Positions 6,617 through 14,524 of a stretch of DNA of 23,444 bases are shown piece by piece. Position 1 is the stretch's first letter; the number at the start of each line of letters is the position of its first letter. The translations under genes were made by a program, and so were the position numbers. Origin of the DNA: an uncultured beta proteobacterium (GTDB lineage: Bacteria > Pseudomonadota > Gammaproteobacteria > Burkholderiales > Burkholderiaceae_C); NCBI GenBank assembly GCA_903870955.1, contig CAIQEX010000109.1:1-23444 (forward strand), in the 5' to 3' direction. The notes under the pieces were generated by a model, which was not told the origin of the DNA, ran no database searches, and saw nothing but the letters and a program-made list of their open reading frames with translations.

Positions 6617-9283
6617 TCAGTGCGCGCGCCATTCGTCGATCAGTGAGGCAATCAGGCCGGTCCAGCCGGTCTGGTGCGCGGCACCCAGCCCGACCCCGGT
6701 ATCGCCATGGAAGTATTCGTGAAAGTGCAGGTAATCCTTCCAATGCGGATCATTCTGAAATTTGGCGATGCTGCCACTTTGCGGTCGCAAGCCATTCGCG
6801 TCACGCGCGAAGACCGAGATCAGGCGCTCGGCGTGGGTGCGCGCAATGTCGCCAATGGTCCAGCGCTTGCCTTGGGCATCCACCACGGACACATCATCGC
6901 CATAGGCCTTGGCCAATTTACGCAGCGATTCGATCATCAAAAAGGCGGTGGGGAACCAGATCGGCCCACGCCAATTGGAGTTTCCGCCCTTGATCTTGGA
7001 TTCCGCCTCGCCCGGCTCATAACTCACCTGATTGCCGCCCAGCACAAAGGGTGCATCGCGGTGTAACTTGGACATACTGCGCAGCCCGTAGTCCGACAAG
7101 AATTCCTCGGGATCGCACAGCGTTTGCAACATGCGCAGCAGTTGCTCGCGATTCACAATCGACAGGGCAAAGGTCTCGCCCTTTTTGCCCGGGATGCGGG
7201 TCACGCACTGCTGCACCAGACTCTGGCGGTTTTTCAGAAACCAGTTCAGGTGGTGGGTGAATTCAGGGAATTGCGAAGTCCATTCGGTCTCCAGCCGTTC
7301 GACCGCATACAGCGGAATAAGCCCGACCAACGAACGCACACGCAACTTCTCAAAATGCCCATCCGGGTAGCGCAGCACGTCGTAGAAGAATGCATCCTCC
7401 TCGTCCCACAGGTTGTAGTCGCGCCCGCCCATATTCTTCATGGCGGCACCGACGTAAATAAAGTGCTGAAAGAACTTGGTGGCCAGCCCCTCATAAGACT
7501 TGTTCTCCTTGGCCAGTTCGAGTGCGATGCGCATCATGTTCAAGCAGAAAAAGCCCATCCAGCCGGTGGCATCGGACTGTTCCAGTACGGCACCGCCCGG
7601 CAGCTTCTTGGAACGGTCAAACAAGGTGATGTTGTCCAGCCCCAGGAACCCGCCTTCAAAGATGTTGTTGCCACTGCTGTCCACTTTGTTGACCCACCAG
7701 GCAAAGTTGATCAGCAGTTTGTGAAAGCAGCGCTCCAGGAAGGCATGGTCGGGTTTGCCCGAGCGGATGCGGTCCATGTTGTAGACGCGCCAGACACCCC
7801 AGGCATGGACCGGTGGATTGAGGTCGGAAAACTCCCATTCATAGGCCGGTATCTGCCCGTTGGGGTGTTGAAACTGCTCAAACAGCATCACCAACAACTG
7901 CTCCTTGGCAAACTCGGCATCGATCAAGGCAATCGCGACCGTATGAAAGGCCAGGTCCCAGGCGGCAAACCAGGGGTACTCCCACTTGTCCGGCATGGAC
8001 AGCACGCGCATCGAGTTGAGGTGCCGCCAATGCTTGTTGCGAATCTCATCGCGGTCCGGCGGCGGCGGGCTCTGCGGGTTGTCTCCTTTAAGCCAGAGGT
8101 CCACATCAAAAATGTAGTTCTGCTTGGTCCACATCATGCCGGCAAAGGCCTGGCGCTGGATGCGCCGCTCGTCCTCTGACGCGCCCTTGGGATGGATTTG
8201 GGCATAAAAGGCGTCGGCTTCCTGCTGGCGTTGACGCACGGTGGCGCCGACATCCTCCAGTGGGTTGACCAGTGCTTTGGCACTCAGGCGCAAGTGGAGC
8301 ACCGTGGAGCCCCCGGCCGGCACCATGCGCCTGTAATGCAGCGCAGACTTGGTACCCCGACCAGCCGGGTTGAGCGAATCTTCGCCATTCACAATATGGC
8401 GATGAAAAGCGTCTTTGCTGAAGCGCGGCGCGGTGCCATCGGTAACGCCATAGAGGCGTTCGGTATTGGATTCGTTGTTGGTGAATAACGCTTGCCCGTC
8501 GGCTTCACCGTAGAAATACTGTTCGCCTACTTTGTAGGGCGAAGGCAGGTTATCCAAACCGTCGGCTTGGGTGTCGTCGGCCAGCAGGCTGACAAAACCC
8601 TTGCCACTCTTGCCGGTTTGAATCAGCGGTTGGCGCAGCGGCTTGTCGCCCCAGGCCCAGGTGTTGCGAAACCACAATTGCGGTACCAGATGCAGTTCTG
8701 CCGCCTCGGGACCACGGTTAAAGGCTTCGATGCGCACGCACAGGTCATTCGGACCCGCCTTGGCGTATTCCACGAAGACATCGAAATACCGGTCTTCGTC
8801 AAAAATCCCGGTGTCCAGCAACTCGTACTCCAGCCCCTTGCCACCCCGACTGGCATTCACGTCCAATAGTTCCTGATACGGGTAGGCCTGCTGCGGGTAT
8901 TTGTACAGGTACTTCATGTAGCTGTGGGTGGGCGTGCTGTCGAGGTAGAAGTAGTACTCCTTCACATCCTCGCCATGGTTTCCCTCGGTGGAGTTCACGC
9001 CAAAAGCGCGCTCCTTGAGAATGGAATCCTGGCCGTTCCACAAGCCCAGTGAAAAACACAACAACTGAAAGCGGTCGCAGATGCCGGCCAAACCGTCCTC
9101 GCCCCAGCGGTAAGCCTTGCTGCGGGCCATGTCATGGGTCAGGTAGTTCCAGGCATTGCCGTCCACGCTGTAATCCTCGCGCACAGTGCCCCAGGAACGC
9201 TCGCTCAAATAAGGCCCCCAGCGCTGCCATTCAACGCCACTTTGCAATTCACGCAAACGCTTCTGCTCTTCCGTCATGCCCAT
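6617..9283 (-). CDS. GH63-like (MGH1-type) glucosidase, large cytoplasmic glycoside hydrolase
   Basis: An 888-aa protein resembling bacterial homologues of mannosyl-oligosaccharide glucosidase and mannosylglycerate hydrolase (clan GH-G). The N-terminal third ([43 protein letters not shown]) is the beta-rich domain. The (alpha/alpha)6 barrel follows, with [15 protein letters not shown] (434-448; Asp443 is the likely acid), [13 protein letters not shown] (767-779) and [20 protein letters not shown] (855-874; Glu856 is the likely base). There is no signal peptide, so it is probably cytoplasmic. The substrate is unknown; an alpha-glucoside or a compatible-solute glycoside is plausible. A GGAGG box lies just upstream of ATG 9283, with four-base spacing; ATG 9277 would have ten-base spacing and is an equal alternative. 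The gene stands alone, convergent with the acyltransferase. Confidence 0.85.
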   Translation of the reverse strand: MGMTEEQKRLRELQSGVEWQRWGPYLSERSWGTVREDYSVDGNAWNYLTHDMARSKAYRWGEDGLAGICDRFQLLCFSLGLWNGQDSILKERAFGVNSTEGNHGEDVKEYYFYLDSTPTHSYMKYLYKYPQQAYPYQELLDVNASRGGKGLEYELLDTGIFDEDRYFDVFVEYAKAGPNDLCVRIEAFNRGPEAAELHLVPQLWFRNTWAWGDKPLRQPLIQTGKSGKGFVSLLADDTQADGLDNLPSPYKVGEQYFYGEADGQALFTNNESNTERLYGVTDGTAPRFSKDAFHRHIVNGEDSLNPAGRGTKSALHYRRMVPAGGSTVLHLRLSAKALVNPLEDVGATVRQRQQEADAFYAQIHPKGASEDERRIQRQAFAGMMWTKQNYIFDVDLWLKGDNPQSPPPPDRDEIRNKHWRHLNSMRVLSMPDKWEYPWFAAWDLAFHTVAIALIDAEFAKEQLLVMLFEQFQHPNGQIPAYEWEFSDLNPPVHAWGVWRVYNMDRIRSGKPDHAFLERCFHKLLINFAWWVNKVDSSGNNIFEGGFLGLDNITLFDRSKKLPGGAVLEQSDATGWMGFFCLNMMRIALELAKENKSYEGLATKFFQHFIYVGAAMKNMGGRDYNLWDEEDAFFYDVLRYPDGHFEKLRVRSLVGLIPLYAVERLETEWTSQFPEFTHHLNWFLKNRQSLVQQCVTRIPGKKGETFALSIVNREQLLRMLQTLCDPEEFLSDYGLRSMSKLHRDAPFVLGGNQVSYEPGEAESKIKGGNSNWRGPIWFPTAFLMIESLRKLAKAYGDDVSVVDAQGKRWTIGDIARTHAERLISVFARDANGLRPQSGSIAKFQNDPHWKDYLHFHEYFHGDTGVGLGAAHQTGWTGLIASLIDEWRAH

Positions 9284-9305
9284 GCTGCCTCCGCACTGTG
9301 TGCAT

Positions 9306-9341
9306 AGATTGTGGGGGCAATTCAGCGGGGCAAAACAATCT
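9306..9341. promoter_or_regulatory. Inverted repeat AGATTGT-N22-ACAATCT upstream of the glucosidase gene
   Basis: AGATTGT (9306-9312) and ACAATCT (9335-9341) are perfect inverted 7-mers, 29 bp centre to centre, in the divergent gap between the glucosidase start and the chromate-transporter start. Paired half-sites at this spacing could bind a regulator, but no regulator gene is nearby and a 7-bp repeat can arise by chance. Confidence 0.25.
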
Positions 9342-9473
9342 GTCGCACTGGGGCTTGCACCTAGACGGACATTGAACCCCGATAAAACCCAGCGCAGGCC
9401 TTTGAAAGAAGGAGTGATGCGTGCTGTCACGCCCGCTGCAATTCACCACCGCGTTGTTGTAAGCTCCAGCGCC

Positions 9474-10058
9474 ATGCGCCCTACCTCCAAGTCCGATTTG
9501 TTCTGGTCCTTTTCCTAGCTGGCGCTGCAAGGTTTTGGCGGCGTGCTAGCCGTCGTGCAGCGTGAATTGGTCGAAAAAAAGCAATGGCTCACGCGCGAGC
9601 AATTTGTCGAGGATTGGGCCGTCGCGCAAATCCTGCCCGGCCCCAATGTGGTGAATTTGTCCCTGATGCTGGGCGACCGCTACTATGGCCTGTCCGGCGC
9701 CCTGTTGGCCATGGCCGGCATGCTGTCTTTTCCGTTGTTGATTGTGCTGGCCATGGTGGTGCTTTACAACGGCGTGTCTGACATCCCCCAAGTGCAAGGT
9801 GCCCTGCGCGGCATGGGTGCGGTAACCGCCGGGCTCATCACCGCCACCGGGCTCAAGCTGTTGCCCGCCTTGCAGCGCAGTCCCCTCGGTCGACCGTTGT
9901 GTTGGCTGGCGGTGGCGCTCACCTTTGTTGCGATTGCTGTTCTGCGCATTCCTCTGGTGTGGGTGCTGTTGTCTTTGGGTGCGTTAACCTGCATCGGAGC
10001 CTATCGCGCATTGCGTCTATTGGAAGGCCGCACCGCCAAGCCGGAATCTGCCCCATGA
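9474..10058 (+). pseudogene. chrA: Chromate transporter, N-type half protein, interrupted by an in-frame TAG
   Basis: From ATG 9474 the frame reads MRPTSKSDLFWSFS, then TAG (9516-9518), then LALQGFGGVLAVVQRELVEK and on to the stop at 10056-10058. The segment after the stop carries the CHR-family signature, including GFGGVLAVVQREL and QILPGPNVVNLSLMLGDRYYG, and four to five hydrophobic helices, for 194 positions in all, the normal size of a short CHR protein. Homology clearly runs through the TAG. TGG (Trp) is a plausible original codon there, so a single G-to-A change would explain it. The only near start after the stop is GTG 9543, which would give 171 aa but begin just after the conserved GFGG. 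I infer a recent nonsense mutation or a sequencing error. It overlaps the second half gene by ATGA. Confidence 0.7.
9516..9518 (+). other. In-frame amber codon within the chromate transporter reading frame
   Basis: TAG in the frame that runs from ATG 9474 to the stop at 10058. Conserved family sequence is visible on both sides, and there is no frame change, so only this codon breaks the gene. Confidence 0.85.
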
Positions 10059-10651
10059 GCATCGTATTGAGCGCCTGGGACTGGCTGCACATGCTCGGGC
10101 ACTTTTTGTCGCTGTCGCTGATGGCCGTGGGCGGCGCGATTGCGACGGCACCTGATATGCACCGTTATCTGGTGGAACAGCAGCACTGGATCACCGACGA
10201 ACAGTTCCGCGCCAGCATGGCATTGGCACAGGCCGCACCCGGCCCCAATCTGCTGTTCATTCCATTGATGGGGTGGCATGTAGGTATCAATTCTGCGGGT
10301 GCTGCAGCGGGGACCTGGACCATTTGGGGCTGGGGTCTGTTGGGGGTTGGCACCAGCACGCTGGGCATGTTGCTACCCAGCACCACGCTGACCCTGCTTG
10401 CCGCGCGGTGGAGCCATCAAAACCGGGAGCGGCTGGGTGTACGTGCGTTTAAGGCCGGCATGGCGCCCATCGTCATCGGACTCTTGGGTGCCACGGGTTG
10501 GATTTTGTCCAATGCCCAGGGCAGTGCCCGTGACAATGCCCCGCTCTGGCTGCTGACGATTCTGGTGACAGTACTGGTCTGGCGCACCCGTATCCACCTT
10601 TTGTGGCTACTCGCGTTGGGTGGACTGCTGGGTTGGCTGGGGTTTGTTTAG
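10055..10651 (+). CDS. chrA: Chromate transporter, C-type half protein
   Basis: A 198-aa membrane protein of the short-chain CHR family. It starts at the ATGA overlap with the preceding half gene (ATG 10055), so translation is probably coupled. Near the N-terminus, SLSLMAVGGAIATAPDMHRYLVEQ occupies the position of the GFGG block, and AQAAPGPNLLFIPLMGW is the second-half form of the PGPN signature. Several hydrophobic helices follow (about 85-110, 130-152 and 160-198). Short CHR proteins occur as adjacent gene pairs whose products are thought to act together in chromate efflux. If the partner upstream is dead, this half may be non-functional or unpaired. The role in chromate resistance is inferred from family alone. 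Confidence 0.82.
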   Translation: MSIVLSAWDWLHMLGHFLSLSLMAVGGAIATAPDMHRYLVEQQHWITDEQFRASMALAQAAPGPNLLFIPLMGWHVGINSAGAAAGTWTIWGWGLLGVGTSTLGMLLPSTTLTLLAARWSHQNRERLGVRAFKAGMAPIVIGLLGATGWILSNAQGSARDNAPLWLLTILVTVLVWRTRIHLLWLLALGGLLGWLGFV

Positions 10652-10682
10652 CGGGCTGAGTTTCACATGCTGCCGCAACGAC

Positions 10683-11303
10683 CTATTGCCCAGTGGCCGG
10701 CGGAGTGGGCGTGTCCGATGCTGCCGCGGTGGGCGAAAGTGATGGCGTAGAAGAGGTAGGCGTGACATCTGACCCGGTTCGCTGCTGCGCACCATTGAGC
10801 GCTTCCCGTTGTGCCTGATCGAGGATCTGCGGAACAAAGCGCTCTGAAAAGCCAGCCACGAACGACCAAAAAAGGAACTTCGCAACATCTGCACCGGTTG
10901 CGGGATACGTCAGAGAGAAAAAATTCCGCATGTCTTCCGTTGTCGGCATTGGCGCCGAGAATGTGGGAATCGCAAAACGGGGGAAAAGTGATCCCTCCAC
11001 AATTCCGCTGAGAAAACAAATATAAAGAACCAGCGCGAACAACCCGCCGTACACGGGAATCAGCAGAATCTGAAACCAGGACTGAGACAGGAGGTCGAGT
11101 TCATCGTCCCCGAACTTCTTGAGGCGTTGCTGGATGCTCACGAAGCCTCCTAGCAAGCCACAGCCAAAGCAGGCCCAGGAAGTCATAAAACGGTCGCCGC
11201 GCAGCAAAGTCATGGCGAAAATTCCCACCACGAAAAAAAGCGCGATTGCCGTCATGACAATCAGACGCCTGGTGATTTTCAATAGCATTGCCGTGCGTGT
11301 CAT
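10683..11303 (-). CDS. Uncharacterised membrane protein with Ser/Thr/Pro-rich tail
   Basis: A 206-aa protein that I do not recognise as a named family. The start is ATG 11303, preceded by GAGG with five-base spacing. Hydrophobic segments lie at about 14-34, 42-57 and 79-99, with a weaker one at about 140-152. A conserved-looking FVAGFSERFVPQILDQ follows (148-163); the GFSERF motif is one I associate with uncharacterised membrane proteins. The last 30 residues are Ser/Thr/Pro/Ala-rich and probably unstructured. The gene lies between convergent chromate-transporter genes (31 bp away) and rlmB, with an A/T-richer 233-bp gap upstream. No function can be assigned. Confidence 0.75.
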   Translation of the reverse strand: MTRTAMLLKITRRLIVMTAIALFFVVGIFAMTLLRGDRFMTSWACFGCGLLGGFVSIQQRLKKFGDDELDLLSQSWFQILLIPVYGGLFALVLYICFLSGIVEGSLFPRFAIPTFSAPMPTTEDMRNFFSLTYPATGADVAKFLFWSFVAGFSERFVPQILDQAQREALNGAQQRTGSDVTPTSSTPSLSPTAAASDTPTPPATGQ

Positions 11304-11536
11304 ATTGGCCTCGCGTGGATTACATCGGCGATGGAACTAACCGTCGATGTCAGGAGTTTGTGAAATCTTAACTTCAGCCATTGATCAAATTTTTAGTGAG
11401 CCATCGTGCGACTGTTTTCCAATCCGTGTGATCGCCAAACTTCGGTCTGAACATTTTCCCGAAGTGGGTGAAATCTTCGGAAGTCCGTGTTTGCGGCAAC
11501 TGATCTTTCCTTCGCCTCAAGAACCATCCCACCCGA
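11304..11536. other. Non-coding gap between rlmB and the membrane-protein gene
   Basis: Visibly richer in A/T than its surroundings. It contains ACTTCGG (11439-11445), CCGAAGT (11459-11465) and CTTCGG (11475-11480), so the middle arm can pair with either neighbour. No T-run follows on the minus strand, and I see no convincing reading frame. It must hold the promoter of the membrane-protein gene and the end of the rlmB transcript. Confidence 0.4.
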
Positions 11537-12307
11537 CTAGCTGCTTCGCTGGCGCACCGCTTCGTACAAGCAGATTCCGCTGGCCACCGACACGTTCAGG
11601 CTCTCCACCGCGCCGCGCATGGGAATGCTGACCAACTGGTCACAGGTCTTGGCCGTCAGCTGGCGCATGCCATCGCCCTCGGCACCCAGCACCAGCGCCA
11701 CAGCGCCCTTGAAGTCCGCCTGATAAATCGTCTGCGTGGCCTGGTCGCTGGTGCCAATCACCCAAATGTTGCGCTCTTTGAGCTCGCCCAACGTGCGCGC
11801 CAAATTGGTCACCATGAAATAGGGAACCGTCTCGGCAGCACCACTGGCCACCTTGGCCACCGTGGCATTGATACCGGCCGCGTGGTCCTTGGGCGCAATC
11901 ACCGCGTGCGCACCGGCCCCATCGGCCACGCGCAGGCAGGCGCCGAGGTTGTGTGGATCGGTCACGCCATCGAGCACCAAAATCAACGGCGGTGTGCGTT
12001 CGTCGGGTGGTAACTCGGCGTTGGCGGCCTCCAGGTTTTCCAGCAATTCGTCCAGTGAATGCACCTGTTTGATTTCCTGCACGCGCGCCGCCACACCTTG
12101 GTGACCGTGGCTACCCGCCAGTTTGGCCAGGCGCATGCCATCGGCTTCAATCAGGCGCACACCGCTCTCGGTGACCTTTTCAATAAATTGGCGCATGCGC
12201 GCGTCGCGCCGTGTGGGCTCGTAATAAATTTCGATGATGGAATTCGGCGCGGTCTTGAGGCGCACGCCCACGGCGTGAAAGCCGAATAGAACTTTTGGTG
12301 AGGACAT
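11537..12307 (-). CDS. rlmB: 23S rRNA (guanosine(2251)-2'-O)-methyltransferase RlmB
   Basis: A 256-aa SPOUT methyltransferase that 2'-O-methylates G2251 in the P-loop region of 23S rRNA. The start at ATG 12307 gives MSSPKVLFGFHAVGVRL, the normal RlmB beginning. Residues 1-80 form the L30e-like RNA-binding substrate domain. The SPOUT knot motifs are intact: motif 1 DGVTDPHNLGACLRVADG (113-130), motif 2 VLGAEGDGM (206-214) and motif 3 IPMRGAVESLNVSVA (228-242). Length matches RlmB (about 245-255 aa). It is divergent from the HD gene, with only 23 bp between the two start codons, so the promoters probably overlap or lie inside the opposite gene. Confidence 0.93.
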   Translation of the reverse strand: MSSPKVLFGFHAVGVRLKTAPNSIIEIYYEPTRRDARMRQFIEKVTESGVRLIEADGMRLAKLAGSHGHQGVAARVQEIKQVHSLDELLENLEAANAELPPDERTPPLILVLDGVTDPHNLGACLRVADGAGAHAVIAPKDHAAGINATVAKVASGAAETVPYFMVTNLARTLGELKERNIWVIGTSDQATQTIYQADFKGAVALVLGAEGDGMRQLTAKTCDQLVSIPMRGAVESLNVSVASGICLYEAVRQRSS

Positions 12308-12330
12308 GGGGTGATTATCGACGGTACACC

Positions 12331-12963
12331 ATGACCCGCTCGTCGAGTGCCACAATCAATCCCATGGCACCCAGCGATTTATTTGGCACCCTGACTTTTC
12401 TGCGCGAAGCTGAGCGCCTCAAAAGCGTGTTGCGTAGCGCCTATACCTCCACCGGTCAGCAGGAAAGCACAGCCGAACACAGCTGGCGCTTGTGCCTGAT
12501 GGCGATGGTGTTTGAGAGCGAATTCGCCAACCTGGACTTTGGCAAAGTGCTCAAGATGTGCGTGTTGCATGACCTGGGCGAAGCCTTGCACGGCGATATT
12601 CCGGCAATCCTGCAACACCAGAGTCCAAACAAATCCGAGCAGGAACGGGCTGATCTGCAAACCCTGATGCAAACGCTGCCAGCGGGGGTTGCGGATGTCT
12701 TCCTGGCGCTATGGGACGAGTACGAAAATGCCAGCAGCCCGGAAGCCCGCATCGTCAAGGGTCTGGACAAACTGGAAACCATCCTGCAGCACAACCAAGG
12801 GGATAACCCACCTGACTTTGACTACGGCTTTAACCTGGGCTACGGGCAAAAGTACATGGATGCGCATCCCCTGCTGCGCCAGATTCGGGGGCTTCTGGAT
12901 GCAGACACCAGCGCCCGACAGGCATCCACTGCACCTTTGGGTAGCCAGCGGCAGGAGTCGTAA
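12331..12963 (+). CDS. HD-domain phosphohydrolase (YfbR/HDDC2-like)
   Basis: A 210-aa metal-dependent phosphohydrolase. Metal-binding residues are visible at His50 (STAEHSW), His80-Asp81 (VLHDLGEALHGDIPA, with Glu84 and Asp89 downstream) and a later GLDKLETILQH segment containing the last metal-site Asp of the family. This layout is that of HD proteins such as YfbR, a dNMP 5'-nucleotidase, and HDDC2. The start is uncertain: ATG 12331 is chosen, but ATG 12364 (MAPSDLFG) begins closer to the conserved domain and neither has a strong ribosome binding site. The gene ends 2 bp before the convergent ybbA stop. A nucleotide substrate is inferred from family. Confidence 0.82.
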   Translation: MTRSSSATINPMAPSDLFGTLTFLREAERLKSVLRSAYTSTGQQESTAEHSWRLCLMAMVFESEFANLDFGKVLKMCVLHDLGEALHGDIPAILQHQSPNKSEQERADLQTLMQTLPAGVADVFLALWDEYENASSPEARIVKGLDKLETILQHNQGDNPPDFDYGFNLGYGQKYMDAHPLLRQIRGLLDADTSARQASTAPLGSQRQES

Positions 12964-12965
12964 CG

Positions 12966-13655
12966 CTACAGTTCTGCGGCCGCCGGCTCCAGGACCCTGC
13001 CCGCCTCAATCGTGATACTGCGGTTGCAGCGTGAGGCGATGGCCCGGTCATGCGTGACCAGCACCAAGGTGGTTCCCTGCTCCCGGTTCAGGTCAAACAT
13101 CAGCTCCATGATCTTTTCACCAGTGGCAAAGTCAAGACTTCCCGTGGGCTCGTCGGCCAACAACACAGCCGGATGCACCACAAACGCTCTGGCAAGGGCC
13201 ACGCGCTGCTGCTCGCCCCCGCTGAGCACCTTGGGATAGGCATGGAGGCGCTGCGACAGGCCTACGCGCTCCAGCATTGCAGTAGCCGCCTTGCGCGCGT
13301 CCTTTCGGCCATCGAGTTCGAGCGGAAGCATCACATTCTCCAGGGCGGTCAGGTTGCCAAGCAACTGAAAGCTTTGAAAAACAAAACCGACCTGCCGGGC
13401 ACGCATGGCAGCGCGCGCATCCTCGTCGATGGCGAACAGGTCCTGCCCGGCCAAACGCACGGTTCCGCTGGTGGGGGTGTCCAAACCGGCCATGATGGAC
13501 AAAAGCGTACTCTTGCCCGAACCGGATGCACCGACAATCGACACCGTCTCTTGGCGCTTCAGCGCAAAATTGATATCGGACAAAATCTCCAGGGTGCCGG
13601 TGGAGTCGCTCACGGCCTTGAAAACATGCTCTACGGCAATAATTGAATCTGACAT
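12966..13655 (-). CDS. ybbA: ABC transporter ATP-binding protein, YbbA/LolD type
   Basis: A 229-aa ATPase with complete motifs: Walker A GASGSGKST (42-50), Q-loop VFQSFQLL (92-99), signature LSGGEQQRVALARA (144-157), Walker B VLLADEPTGSLD (164-175) and His202. The MacB/LolD-type sequence and its pairing with divergent tesA identify it as YbbA. In Escherichia coli ybbA is followed by the FtsX-like permease gene ybbP; here no permease follows, and the next gene downstream is convergent. The ATG at 13655-13653 is preceded on the minus strand by GGGAA at a workable spacing. The start codon overlaps that of tesA within the same CATG (13653-13656). An extension upstream of this ATG would run through tesA and lacks family sequence. 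Confidence 0.88.
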   Translation of the reverse strand: MSDSIIAVEHVFKAVSDSTGTLEILSDINFALKRQETVSIVGASGSGKSTLLSIMAGLDTPTSGTVRLAGQDLFAIDEDARAAMRARQVGFVFQSFQLLGNLTALENVMLPLELDGRKDARKAATAMLERVGLSQRLHAYPKVLSGGEQQRVALARAFVVHPAVLLADEPTGSLDFATGEKIMELMFDLNREQGTTLVLVTHDRAIASRCNRSITIEAGRVLEPAAAEL

Positions 13656-14310
13656 GAAGTTCCCATTGATACGACGCCACTTTAGCCTGCTTGTGTTAAC
13701 GGCACTGTTTACGGGGCCAAGTCTTGCGCAAAGCAGCAAGCCCGCCACGCACCCAACCACGATTCTGGTGTTGGGCGACTCCTTGAGTGCGGAGTACGGC
13801 CTGCAGCGTGGTGAGGGCTGGGTCGCATTAATGCAGGCCCGCTTGGATCAGGAAAAGATACCCGCGCATGTGGTCAACGCCAGTATCAGTGGCGACACCA
13901 CCTCGGGTGGGCGCAGCCGCCTGGCGGCTTTGCTAAAGCAACACCAGCCCACTCTGCTCATCATTGAACTCGGCGGTAACGACGCACTGCGTGGCTTGCC
14001 GCTCAACATGAGTCAGGACAATTTGGAGGCCATGTCGTCGGCCGCAAAGGCCGCAGGAGCCAAAGTACTGTTACTGGGCATGCAGATGCCGCCCAACTAC
14101 GGACAAGCCTATGCGAAGCAGTTTGCAGAAATGTTTAGTGCAGTTGCCAAAAGCCAGCAGGCGGTCCTGGTACCGTTTCTGCTGAAAGGCGTTGCGGACG
14201 TTCCAGATTCGCTGAAGTTGTTTCAAGCGGATCGCATCCACCCGGTTGCCGCTGCGCACCCAACCATTTTGAACAATGTCTGGCCAGCGATGAAAAAACT
14301 TCTTAAATAG
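13654..14310 (+). CDS. tesA: Multifunctional acyl-CoA thioesterase I / arylesterase / lysophospholipase (TesA)
   Basis: A 218-aa GDSL (SGNH) hydrolase exported to the periplasm. The signal peptide is MKFPLIRRHFSLLVLTALFT followed by GPSLAQ, with cleavage probably after SLA. Catalytic blocks are intact: GDSL with Ser43 (LVLGDSLSAEYG), block II SGDTTSGG (79-86), block III GGND (107-110) and block V Asp193-His196 (ADRIHP). Residue spacing matches E. coli TesA. It would hydrolyse acyl esters, thioesters or lysophospholipids. The ATG at 13654-13656 shares CATG with the ybbA start codon, and no in-frame ATG lies closer to the signal peptide. Upstream, AATAAT (13638-13643) could be a -10, which would put transcription start almost at the ATG. 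Confidence 0.93.
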   Translation: MKFPLIRRHFSLLVLTALFTGPSLAQSSKPATHPTTILVLGDSLSAEYGLQRGEGWVALMQARLDQEKIPAHVVNASISGDTTSGGRSRLAALLKQHQPTLLIIELGGNDALRGLPLNMSQDNLEAMSSAAKAAGAKVLLLGMQMPPNYGQAYAKQFAEMFSAVAKSQQAVLVPFLLKGVADVPDSLKLFQADRIHPVAAAHPTILNNVWPAMKKLLK

Positions 14311-14327
14311 CTAATTGGCGAAGCGAA

Positions 14328-14507
14328 TCAAGCGGCGCTGTCAGCACCAGGTGCTACGGGCGCCTCACCTTCGGTTTCTGGTTGGCTGGAATCGTCCGGA
14401 CCATCACCGACCTTGCGCTCAGATTTGGCCTTCAGTTTCTCTTCTTTCTTCTTCTTTTTTGCCAGTTCTTTCTGACGCTTTTCGTATCCGTAATTGGGAG
14501 TTGCCAA
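14328..14507 (-). CDS. Small Lys-rich conserved protein, TTG start
   Basis: A 59-aa protein missed by a 60-aa cutoff. From TTG 14507-14505 it reads (M)ATPNYGYEKRQKELAKKKK, then a Lys/Glu-rich stretch to about residue 32 and an acidic, Pro/Gly/Ala-rich tail ending in GADSAA. The ATPNYGYEKRQKELAKKKK start is a pattern I recall from small uncharacterised Burkholderiales proteins, normally with ATG. The frame closes upstream at a TAA four codons before the TTG, so no ATG is available. A weak GAAAG lies six bases before the TTG. The charged N-terminal half is likely helical or coiled and might bind nucleic acid, but no function is known. It converges with tesA and ends 17 bp after the tesA stop; it lies 17 bp downstream of the DUF2189 gene and may share its transcript. 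Confidence 0.75.
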   Translation of the reverse strand: MATPNYGYEKRQKELAKKKKKEEKLKAKSERKVGDGPDDSSQPETEGEAPVAPGADSAA

Positions 14508-14524
14508 GATGTACTTTCGTTAAT

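Noticed and set aside
7124..8179. 351-aa open frame opposite the glucosidase gene
   Set aside because: Shadow frame; the glucosidase frame has continuous family motifs.
11347..11631. 94-aa open frame in the rlmB gap
   Set aside because: It runs into rlmB in antisense and has no domain or ribosome binding site; codon pattern is not protein-like.
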